Origin: Phylloscopus collybita
Taxonomy: Eukaryota > Chordata > Aves > Passeriformes > Phylloscopidae
Reading direction: 5' to 3'
Assembly: GCA_027886175.1 (NCBI GenBank)
Contig: JAJNNQ010000009.1
Span: 17,395,501-17,459,500, forward strand
Length of the DNA: 64,000 bases
Shown here: piece by piece, positions 23,462 to 35,065 of the stretch
Position numbering within the stretch: position 1 is the first letter of the stretch
Layout of the letters: every line of letters begins with the position of its first letter
The notes under the pieces: model-generated
Database searches by the model: none
What the model was told of the DNA's origin: nothing
What the model saw: only the letters and a program-made list of their open reading frames with translations
Program-made: the position numbers and the translations under genes

Positions 23462-26400
23462 GTGTTTGAGACAGGCAACTGGGCTCTTTAAGTTGTGAGA
23501 AGTATATGTGATGGTGTTTTAGTATTTAGAATAAAATATTTAATATTTAGTGGTTTAGTATATGGTTTGGTAACTTTATAATTTAAGACTTTATAATTTA
23601 ATATAATTTTACTTTATAATTTGACTTTAAATTAAATTGTTTCTTTTTTCTTCCTATTCCTGTACACTGTTATTTTAATTTTAATTTTTATTATTAAATT
23701 TTGCTACGATTTGAAATTAATATAATATATTAAATGTAAGGATAGTATAAAGGTTTATGGAAATTATTTTTTTACATCGACTACTTATAGCACTGTATTC
23801 TACTGTATTCTAACAAATAAACAATATGTTCTCAATTATAAGACCTAAAGCTACTTTAAAAGTAAAGCACAACACAACACAACACAGAGAATTTCAAAGG
23901 ATATCTAGTCTGATTATTGCATGGTACTATCCATGAAATGCACTACTCCTTTTTAACTGGACTTAAACATAAAATGAAAGTTAAATTTCTGAAGATTCAT
24001 TTCCACTCTTTCGTTTAAGACAGTTGGTAAATCAGAAAGGAGATGGCACTCCTCATGCAGTAGGGGAAATTCAAATCGGAAGGGGCAATTTACTGTGTTA
24101 GCAGGTCTTCCATCACTATTTCTCTGACTTGAACAACCTCATTTGAGTACTCAGTGAGGGCAGGGTGGGCTTTGAGGAAAATCTCAATAGACAGTGAGTG
24201 TTTTCTAATAATTTTCTGTTCCAGCTTCAGTTGAAATATTTTGAAACTCTTTTATTTTTTGTCCTCCATAATTTTCTTCTTTGACATATTTTGTCACAAA
24301 TTTTCAGATTAAATGATCCCTTATCAGTCATAATACAAGTCAATATTAGTGATTTTTACTCTATTTTTACTCTCTGATTTTTACTTCTCTTTTACAAATA
24401 GAAAAAACCATCATGTACTAAACAAATGGATTGTGTAGAAAAGAGAAGAAAGAGAAGAAAGGATGTGTGAAGTCCTCAAATCAAAGTTTCAGGTGAAACC
24501 ATTACACCCATGAAGATCCATTATCAGCTATCATCAGTGTGGGAAGGATGACTTAGGAAGATCACAGGTGCTGGCTTTTGTATTTTGTTTGTCTTGTGAT
24601 ATGTATGTCTCAGCAGGTAGCTATTCACACGCATTCTGTCATGCAGTAAGGGTCATGGCAGGAAAAATTCTAACAGATTCATTAAAAATCATGTTCATAT
24701 TAATCTAAAACTCAGATACACTGCAAATAATGAATGAGCTCTGCGAGATACTCCAAATGAATAATGGCAAAATCTATGCAATAAATAATTCAGTTGTGTG
24801 TGTCTTCTATTTCACAGAAACTTCTAAAGTGCTATGAGAAACATTTTTCTTAAAAAAGAGAACAAACTTTTGGGAGTGAGGCAAATCTCTCTCTCTCCAG
24901 CTCTAATGATAAGTTTCTTTTTAAGAACTGTGACATGGAATACAGCTTCCACTGTATCTTTCAGAATTGTTTACTTGATCACAAAATGAGAAGCAAAGTT
25001 GAGTGCATAGATGTGTTGCTGGGTCCTTTAACTCCTATTCTCAGCAATAGTTCTGCAGAACTAAGATATATGCTTGCCATTAAACATGTAATCTAAGACA
25101 TATATATTCCAAAAAGGAATGCCTCTCGTTATTGTTTACTTTAAAAAATGGGAGATATGTCATAGCTGTGAGCTAAGTACCTCCTTTGCATTCACATCTC
25201 TGAGTTTCCAAGAAAAACAATAATGTTAATGGGAGGTAGAGCATTTAATTTCAAATTTAGAGGCTTTTGTTGATAATGTTATTTAAACCTAGGAAGGTTA
25301 TACCTAATTATAGATATGGCAGTGTTTTTGACAGTTCAACCTCTTTAATGGATTATCTTTCCTCATTTAAATATAAGAAGTAGGAATAATAAAAAAAATG
25401 AATCTACACATTTAACAAGCTTCTTTTTATATGCTTAATAACTATCTTTGAAGAAGAATACACTCCACATTGAGTTTTAAAAAACTGACAATATTTATTA
25501 AGCCACAAAAGAGCTTATGTAGCTTTGTGATTATGGACAGGAAAGAATTTTAAAAAAGGCAAAGTTAGCAAAAAAAAAGCTTTAAAGTAAGCAGAAATTA
25601 CATGTCAGTCATAGACATTAAAGCTGGCTGTTTTTAAACTCCTACTGCTAAGCCCTGGGCATGAAACAAGAAAATGATGAGGTAGGCTGAATGAAATGCA
25701 CACAAATGCTAATGTTTAGAACCTTACCTAAAGTTAAAAATACAAATGCTTGCTTTAAGGAAAAGGTTTCAAATAAAATAAAAGAATCCATCACATGAGT
25801 CTGTATGAATACAAATATGCTGAAATCCACACATACGGAATATGTTAGACTTTCCACTTCTGTTGAGAAATCTTCCTACTGTATGCTCTAAAGAATACTG
25901 GAGTTTACTGTTACAGGATTGCAGAAAGAAGGATTTTTGCTTAATAAAACCACATGATTTTATCGGGGGAGGGAGGAACCTGGGAGTTTTCAAGTGGAGT
26001 AAGACTGTTATCATGGCATACAATACAATCAGCACCAATTAATTTATTTCCTGCCTTTTTTGAATGCTTGCAGTAAATCACAGCATTATCTGAAGAATTC
26101 TGCAGAAGAATATGGACTGAGAATGTTTCTTAGAATAATTGTCAGGTGTTGCAAAATTGTTTGATTTAGGAAATCACATCTTAATTTTCCTATCTATGGC
26201 ATTAGACATATTTCCATGTGCCTATTATAAATGCACATGGAGCATTTGTTTGTGTGTATAGTATTGAAAAAAATCAGTTTTGTTTCTACTGTGTTCATCT
26301 GCAAAATAAAGCAATATTGTAAAAATTAGAAAAAATAGATGCCTATCATAATAAAACCCCAAAAAAACAAACTACAAAACATTCCAAGTTAGAACATCAC

Positions 26401-29400
26401 TACTTCTCTTCCTGGCCCAGAGTCCTATTATAGACTTTCTTAGACTTGAAGAAAGGAGCACTGAGAAAGCAGTGGAAAGTGCAAGGATTCCCAAAATTTA
26501 CCATGTATTCTTCATTGAAGATAGGAAGAAACAGAAAGGACTCAGCTCACATATTTTCCAATGCATTTGTATTCCCTTCTCGAACTCCTCTGTCCTACAG
26601 ACTTTTTCCCACCCAGTTTAATCACCTGGTGTGCAGCTGAACTACAGCCAGTGGATTTGGTCTCTCCTGGAGGCAACCCTCCTTTAAAGGGAAGAGCTGA
26701 TGAAACTGCCAAACTCTGCCAGTCTGAACAGGAAAATCTACTCTCTAGGGGATCTGTCTCCCTTTTGTTTGCATTCATGTTTTACCCTAAATGATTGTTG
26801 ATTTATATACCTAGAGTCAGCAAGAGTAACAGTGACTCGTAATGACCCTTTTCTGCCATTGCATTCATGCTATTGCTTGGTTTTGTTACTGCTACCATAT
26901 TAGTTCTGTTCCCTCACAGTATTTCTGTTTTATACCAAATTCTTTTTTTTCCATGGACCTGGCTGTGTGCAGTACAGTCAGGCTGAAGCATTGCAAGGGA
27001 TCTTTGCATCCTTCCATCAAGGACAGTGATAAACACTGTAGGTTTTGCAACATACAGTTCCATATTCAATTTCCTACTATATGTGTTAAAATTGAATGTG
27101 TTCAAATTAAAAGGCTCTTTTGAGTCACAGCTAGGAGATCCACCTTTATTGGAACACTTCATTAGTCAAGATTGTTTTGAATTTATTTGTCTTGTATGTG
27201 TGCATGCATTTGTGTGTGTGTGTGCATCTGTCTTCAGAAAAAAAATAGAGTATGGAAGCAATTTATGGTAACATCCCATCCAGAATGCTCTCCCTACGGT
27301 ATTGCAAGAAAACTGTGTTAACAATAACAGCTGACCACATGATGGACCCTTTAGTCCATTATTTTAGTCAGAAAACTTGAATAAAGATAACTGAATTTGG
27401 CCTAATAAGACAATAAATTATGTGACTATTGTAGATAAAGCCTTGTGAAATATAAAGCCTTGATGTAATGGCAACTGCTCAACTCATACCTTTGATGTAA
27501 GAACCGTGTCAGTTCTTTTTGACTGAAATATTGCAGGCAAATGTAAACTGCAAACAACAGTTCAAGGAATGTTAGAACAAAATAAGCTTTGTTCATGCAT
27601 AAGAAATATAATTTTGTTCTGAAAGAAATATCACTATAAGGTAATCAATACTTTTTTTATATGAGGCAATTAAAGAACAAATACAGCTCATAATGTTGTT
27701 GTCTGTGTTGAAAATAAGTACTTTTGTCTTCATGAAAGAAGTGGAAAAACAAAAGTGAACATTCAAAATTCCAGCATTCGTGTCCTTTCATGATCTGACA
27801 TGAACAATGTAATTCAAAGGCCATTAGAAACAAAAGGTCTAGCAAACTCCACAGCATTTCTGCATCTGGAATTCCCAGTCATACCTAGCAAGGTGCTGTG
27901 TCCTTTGTGTTTTACAGTGTGTTCTGCAATGCCACTAATTTTTGTGCCATTAATATATGAAGCTAAGTGCATATGAAACTGCAGTGCAGTTGATATGCTC
28001 TAAAATAAAATAAAAAATATTTCTAGACATTGCCATAAATAGCACCTCAGGGATTTCAGATTTCTTAGAAGCAGCACATAAAATCATGAACTCAGATATC
28101 ATGCAGAAACTAAAAATACTTATTTTTAAAATATCAAGTAGAGTATCCAGGCACTTCACTCTTTTCTCTGCTCCAAGCCCTTATTCCCAGCAGCAAAAAC
28201 GCCAGTGCAGAGATGCTGCACGTAATAGGTTCAGGAAAGGTACACATATCATTGTACATTCCTTGTCACTGGAAATGGGCTGGGTACACCAGTGGAACAA
28301 TGTAAACTTGAATTCTGACAGAAGGATTCACACTACGGGTCGTTTTTCACAAGCTTTCTGAAGGTGACATTTCATCTCATGAATTTTCATTAGAAAATAT
28401 ATTTCACTCCATACAGGTAAAAACTATTGTCTTAAATACATGCAGTGAATATTCTTATCTGAAATTTGCAAACATTTATCAAGTCAAGAACAAAGGTGTG
28501 CACTCTGATGCATCAGTCACAATTAAGAGCTGTAATTCAGTCATTAAGTATGCAGCCCTCAAGAAGGCTGCATACCTGTGGAGAAGTCTATGCAAATAAA
28601 GCATGAAATTTAAGAAAAAAATTAAGAAAATAAGGAAAAAATACACCAAAACGATCATATTTGTTAATATAGATATAAGAGAGATATTAGCTGGACACAA
28701 ATCCAAAGGCTACTCCTGCACTAGTGAACTAATTAGTGACAGAATGTGTCTTTTTGGCCAGTGTCAAAGACCTGTTTCTACATCCTTATCATTAAGTTCT
28801 CAGCCACCAAAATCCTGTGCTTGTGTATCACACTGGATTTATTCAGGGGAGTAGTAGGAGGCAAGAACAAACCCCTACCCCTGAGCTTCTTGTCATGAAT
28901 GTAGGTGATGGCTTTCCAGTGCTTTTCTTCACTCTCTACCAATATATACTTTGTTGTTATGGAAATAGTGTGAAAAGCTAAGTATGTAGTTATGTTGGAT
29001 GTTAATTATTGCAAACATTGTTTAATGCAAGTCAATAGTATTCTAATCTTCACTGTAATCTTCAATTCAAAACCATTTTATTTTAAGAAGTGGTCAATTC
29101 CTATTTTCAAAAATGACCCTAAGACACTGGGAAACAGGATTGACTAGCTGCAGGGTGTATATATGTGTTTTTATTCCAAAATGGGTTTTTCTTGAATTTT
29201 TACATATTGTATTTGGAAACTTGCTTATTTGGTGTCCTGCTGTGCTATGTACATGGCAAGCTTCATGTAGAGATAACAGTCCCAGAACCAGTCACTTACA
29301 ATCTAAAAATAAATGGGATAACTCAAGGCTTAAACAAGCAGAGAGAGAGGAAAATAATTATAAAAAAGACTGAAGAAAAAATATGCTCTGGACATTGTCC

Positions 29401-32400
29401 AGTGGAAACAAACAATATAAGAACTATATCACTGAATCTGAACACAACACAGAGCTTAGAGAGAAAAAAACTATGAACCAATGATTTTCAAGAGAAAAAA
29501 AACATTCCATGGGTTTTATAAAAATGTCTCTTCCTAACTACTTCACAGACAGTTACAATTAGATGCCAGAACAGACAGAATATGAACCAGTATTTTCTGA
29601 AAATGGAGAGGAATCCCCTTCTAACATACTTCCTTGCTTTTGTCTTTCTATAGGCATGTTCTCTCCAAAAAAACTAATTACATTCTTTTGAAAAACATTC
29701 ACTTGAGTGTCAGCAGCAAGACACAGTGAAAAAAATTATCTGAAGAAAAAAATATTCTTCATCTATCATGAAAAAGACTAACCCATATCAAAGAAGCAGG
29801 AAAAATGGAGGATATTTCATCACCATAATATACTGTAATACTTCCTTTATGATAGTCGCTTATTTACGTAATTTTTAGATTCTCTTCCTGTTAAGTAGTA
29901 GGACAGTTTATAGTATGGAAAGATGACTATTTTCAGATAAATCTTTTTAGTCATCACTGTTAATTTATTTTCTTTCCCATTTCATACCAATCTGTGATTT
30001 CTCTCTCCAATCCATTATGTTTGGCTGGAAATTTCAAGTGCATAGCCTTTTGCTTTCAGTAATTCTTTCAAAAATTACTTCATATTAGCAGAGCTAGTGA
30101 GTTTTCTCCTTTACTGTGAATCAAAAAAATATTTTTTTCTTTTTCTTTTTCTTTTTTTTCCCCAAAGATAAAGAGTTTTGATCCCAAATTTGGTGAATGA
30201 CAGAATGAGAATACCTTTAAATTTTATTATTCATTCTTTTGCTTAAGGAATGAGAAATATTCTGCATTTTAAAACATAAATAAGTCATACAGCTATTTAA
30301 AAAAAAAATCCTTTAGATATTTGACATGATCAGTATCATCACACAAAATTGTGCTATTTCAATACTGTTGTGCAGAGTTTCTGCAATGTAGGTGAGCAAT
30401 TTTAACAACTAATGCGATGGATCAGATTATTTCCTCTAGGATGAACAATGATGGAAATTGTTTAGGTCAGGCAGTCCCAAAGTGTAATGTGTATTCTTCC
30501 TAAAATCTACAAGGACTGAAGAGAGAGGATATGTTAAACCTGCTTCCAGTGGCTTCCCAGTTTCATTTTGAATATATTTCTGCACATATCCATAGGTTTC
30601 AGTTTAAAATGCTTTTTTTTTCTTTCAATTTGTGCTTGTAAGATCATTTTAAATTAGAACCTATGCTGGCACTATAAATGTGTGTATTTTTTGCAATTAA
30701 ATAGAACACAAAAAAGAAAAGGGGAATTATCCTATTAAAGCTGTAGGTTTATCAAAATAATTAGGTGTATAACATCAATGTATTGGATTTTAATAGTATC
30801 TCAAGGGTTGTTTGATTAATTTTTCAATTGAAAAAAGGTGAATTTTCAAAGACTTAACAAACATAGGGTATTCCTTTCAAAGTGAAAATTCCTTCTCCCT
30901 CTTCCTCAAATGAACAGCTTTGCTTAAGGAAACAAGAACTTGAGAAGTCATAAATGCAATTGTGTTCTCTCAGGTAATGAAAACGTGGAAACGGAGAATC
31001 AGTTCAGACTGTGAGTTAATGCAGCTTCCTCAGTCTGTCAGAAGAACTGTAAATCCCATACAGAAGATTTGCACCCACATGAAATAGATTTTGGCTATGC
31101 TTCTGCCCTGGATGGGTACTGTGAAGGTACCCGTGAACTTTCTATTATTAATCAGAAAATACAGAAAGATGGAGACTCAGCACCCTGCAAATTCTGTGGT
31201 ATTTCACTGCCCCACTTTTGCTGGAGAGAAAATTGGTTTTTTGTACTGATTTTTGTTAAAGTGCCAATCACTTTTTAGGGGTAGTAATATACCAGGAACT
31301 CTAGTTCCCACAGTGGAAATACAGACAATCAGTAAACATCCTACTTATCTACATCTTTGCTTCATAAGGGGATAATCTCGAGAGAAGGATTGAGTGACCA
31401 CAGTATTAATAAATCCCAATTTTCTATCATAGCACAATAGATAAATGTTAGTGGCTCATAGTAAAAAAAAATTTAAAAAAATTTCATGGCTAGAGCTACA
31501 TAATTAAAAAAATAAAAAAAATACAGGAATCTGTTTCTAGGTATTGGGTATCTTTCCCCCATTTTTTATCTTCTGAGAAAATTACCAAATTCATTAAATG
31601 AGTCTCATGAATGTCATACTCCTAGATATAAATGCTTCCATTTAAGCTGAAATTCAGTTAGCAAATATATTTTTGTCCGTATGGAATTGGCTTAATTAAG
31701 ACAGATGAATATTTTGGACCAAACTAATTAATAGCTTAGGAGTGGATTCAGCTTTAAGATTTTTAGCAGTCTCTTAAAGTAGGGTCTCTCAGAGGGAGGC
31801 AGCTGCTCATCATTGACATGCAAGACTAATACATTCAACTTGAAAATGAACCTGAGTAGTTCCAGCTGAGCTTTGCCACTGCAGGTATTGGAAATCTTGT
31901 CACCTGAGTATTCCTAGTGCTTCTTCTTTCATCTAATTAGCTCTCACATCCTAAAACAAAGTTACAGAGAAAGTGGTGTACTCTTGCTGACTGAATTTGT
32001 AGTGGAGTAGAAAAGATCAAGGAGCAAAGAGGGCTGAAAATACCGTCCTGCCACCTCCCACGGAACTGCAGCACTGCCACCCATTTCCAGAGACTGAAGA
32101 GGTGAGGTGGATAGTGCTTCCTTCAGGAGGGAGGGAAAGATGAAAGAGGTAGCAAATAATATAAATGAGATCTGTATTACTTTCCTTCTTTTACTACTCT
32201 TCAGGTTACAAAACTCATCTGGTCTCCTGACTATTACTGAACATTGCTTCTCACATTTTCCTTCTAATTTGTTTCACTTCTCCTTTATTATATCACATGT
32301 ATAACCACAGCATCAAGATATGATGTTTATTTTATACTTATGCACTTCTAATAGCCCCAAGTCACCTAAGACCCCTGGACAGGATGTAGGTTTACAAAAG

Positions 32401-33689
32401 TTTCTGAATCTTGAATTTGTTTGAAAAAGTCAGCCATGACAATATCATATTTGAATTAGATATTTAGTCCTTCAGCTTGTAACTTCTGAAATAGTTTTCT
32501 TTCAAACACAAGAATTGTACATGACCTTGCATCTTCTTGTTGTCTTAAGACAGTGTTCTCCTTTGTGGAAAATGCCTTCTTCTCTACTGGGAGTTGAAGA
32601 TCAAATCCTTCTTGGACAAAAATTGTGATGGTATAAATTGCTCGCAATCCTGCAATTATTGTTAAACATATATTATCTTACATGTACATACCACATATAT
32701 ATTTCTTGCCTGTATAGACAGTGAGAGTTTAGAAACAAATAAATCAATCCTCAAAACTCACTACAGCACATGAATATTTCTGTAGCAATTTATTTTGCTT
32801 TGAGTAACAGATGAATGCTTCTTTAGTGTAGCCATATAATTCTAATGAATTTTCTGACATCTGTGAATTCTGTTAACAATGGTCTTTTCTACAAGTAAAC
32901 ATAAAATTCATTACTATGTTAACACTGTGGTTGATATAGAGAAGGGGTTTCTAATGCATACAGGTTTCACTGCTTTTTTTTCCCACTTGATTGTGACTTC
33001 CTTTAGATAAAGCAGCACAAAATTTTCCTAATTATTTTTTCTCACCGCAGTATATTTTTGTGGTGCCACCTTTTAGTTTTAGTCCATCTTTCTTCATACA
33101 AGCAATGTTTCTGAAAATGATACTGTTACAAGTTAATAAAAAAGGTATTACCTTAATCATATGTAGTTTCTTCTGTGAAATCAAGATGAAAGAAAAATGT
33201 TTGAGGAGGTGACAGCTTTTATATTTTACGTTTCCTCAGTCAGAGCTCCTGCTGCTGCATAGCTCTCAATGTAAACAGTTTGCTTGAAAAACAGTGGTGG
33301 TGCTTTTCTTTGTATTTTATTTCATTTGAAATTGATTATGTCTCTGCCTTCAGATTTACCAAGATTAAAAGTATATCTGAATTAATGTCAGCTTTAGATA
33401 TCTATTACAATGTCAGTAGATTGAAATCTATTATATTAATGTCACATATATCTAGTAAAGTAGGAACACGAGTCTAGGAATAGGGATTTTTAGAGATCTG
33501 ACCCTTTTTTTCTTCTTTGCTGTAACTTTCTGCCTGATAATAAACAAACTAGCTGGTTCACGTCCTCTGAAATATCTAAGTGCCAAATTGTCATTGAAAT
33601 CCGTTGGTCATCTATAGTGAAGAATATTAAAAGGTATCACCCTCAGTCTCCTGACAGGTTATTCAGACAGGAGATATCTTCAGTTTTTT
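23462..33689. other. Anonymous AT-rich DNA, 10 kb
   Basis: No dispersed repeat or gene was recognised except the weak minus-strand exon candidate at 32456-32649. Small items include an (ACAAC)n run near 23867-23886, a (TG)n run near 27203-27222, and short hairpins at 26214-26240 (ccatgtgc/gcacatgg) and 28548-28575 (gtatgcagcc/ggctgcatac). A plus-strand frame of 103 codons at 29165-29476 looks random. Confidence 0.5.
32456..32649 (-). CDS. Weak candidate terminal coding exon or pseudoexon
   Basis: Reading the minus strand, an AG acceptor (32651-32650) preceded by a poor pyrimidine tract is followed by an uninterrupted frame of about 64 codons that ends in TAA at 32458-32456. The translation is hydrophilic and ordinary-looking in composition, rich in Glu, Lys and Gln, with a segment EDARSCTILVFERKLFQKL. 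An AATAAA signal (complement at 32327-32332) follows about 125 nt after the stop. Points against: no family is recognised, no upstream partner exon was found, the upstream in-frame stop is close (32680-32678), and a frame of this length is expected by chance in 64 kb. It may be a real last exon, a pseudogene piece or nothing. Confidence 0.18.
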
Positions 33690-34290
33690 TAACCTTGGTA
33701 TCCTTGCAGCACTGAAAGCTGACAGTGTCCTCAGCCACTGCATAGGTAGGAGGGCTACCAGCTGCTCGAGGGATGCCACCCTTCCCCTCTAATAAGCACT
33801 GCTGAGACACATTTGAGATGCTATCTTCTTTGTAAGAGAGGAATGGGCATTCTGAATCTAGTCCAGAAAAGGGTCACAAATGTGATCAAGGAATGGGAGT
33901 GTCTGCTATGTGAGGAGAGGCTGAGAGCACTATGACTGCTCTGCCAGAAGAGAATGCCTTGGGGGAACAATATCAATGTGTTTGCATGGTGTAAATATGA
34001 GCTAGACTTTTCTCAGTAGTAACCAAGGAAAGGACAAGAGGCAACAACCACAAACTAAGATACAGGCAACATTATTTAAATATCAGAAAAAGACATTTAC
34101 TGTGAGAGGGTCAGACACTGGCACAGGTTACCTAGAAAGGCTATGCACTATTCATTCCTTGAGATACTTTAAACCCAGATGGACTCAGATCTGATCAACC
34201 CACTCTACCTAATCATGCCTTAGTCTGGGAGCTGGACTACGTGATTTCCAGATGTTTCTTCCTGCTTCAGACATTCTGTGATTTTGTGGT
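33690..34290 (+). repeat. CR1 LINE 3' portion, plus strand
   Basis: The sequence follows the CR1 ORF2 C-terminus and 3' end in order: a degraded ORF2 stretch, 'ctagtccagaaaagggtcac', 'gaggagaggctgagag', 'ggacaagaggcaacaacca', 'ctggcacaggttacctagaaaggct', 'ggagctggactacgtgatttccag', and finally attctgtgattttgtgg. That last block is a slightly diverged CR1 3' terminus, so this copy keeps its end. Indels and stops kill the frame. Its 3' end faces the next CR1 across about 140 bp. Confidence 0.88.
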
Positions 34291-34429
34291 AAAGAATTTC
34301 TCATGTTTTAGTTGAGGAGGAAAGAAATTAAGGAATGAAAAAATTATCTAAAAACATACCTCATAAACAGGATTAATTTAAAATGTAAGATATGAACTTC
34401 TCCAAGTATGCAATTGAACAGTTTAGCAT

Positions 34430-35065
34430 AGACTCACATAATAAGCTGAATTAGAAGGGACCCATTAGGATCATTGAGTCCAACTCCTGGTCCTGTGCAG
34501 GAACCCCGAGAGTCACACTGTGTGCCTGACAGCATTTTCCAAACTCTGTCAGGCTTGGTGCTGTGACCACTTTCCTGAGGAGCCTGTTCCAGTGCCTGAG
34601 CTCCTCTGGGTGAAGGACCTTCTCCTGATACCGAGCTAAACCTCCCTGATATGGCTTCATGCCATTCTCCAGGGTCCTGTCACTGATCACAGAGAAGAGA
34701 TCAGTACTTACCCCTCCTCCTCCCCCCACAAGGAAGTTGTAACTGCAATGAGGTCTCCTCTCAGTCTCCTCCAGAGTGAATAGTCTAAGTGACATCATCT
34801 GCTCCTCATACTGTTTCCCCTCAAGGCTCTTCCACCATCTTTCCTGCCCTCCTTTGGACACTCTCTAATAGCTTAATATCTTATATTGCACACAGTATTT
34901 GAGGTGAGGCCACCCCAGCTCAGAGCAGAGCAGGACAATCCCCTCCCTTGCCTGGCTGGTGATGCTGGGCCTGAGGCACCTCAGGACATGCTTGGCTCTC
35001 CTGGCTGCCAGGGCACTGCTGGCTCATGTTCAACTTTCCACTGACCAGAACCCCCAAGCTTGACA
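34430..35065 (-). repeat. CR1 LINE 3' portion, minus strand
   Basis: The plus strand is the reverse complement of a typical avian CR1: it begins with a diverged terminal repeat (actcacataataa), then 'gaagggacccattaggatcattgagtccaactcc', then the ORF2 C-terminus. On the minus strand a 136-codon frame (34451-34861) retains recognisable CR1 ORF2 features, such as 'DLFSVISDRT' and 'LRHWNRLLRKVV', so this copy is less damaged than others here. It fades near 35065, upstream of which CR1 is truncated, as is usual for this LINE. Confidence 0.92.

Noticed and set aside
29165..29476. 103-codon plus-strand frame outside repeats
   Set aside because: Composition follows local AT-richness; overlapping frames occur in another phase and no domain was recognised.
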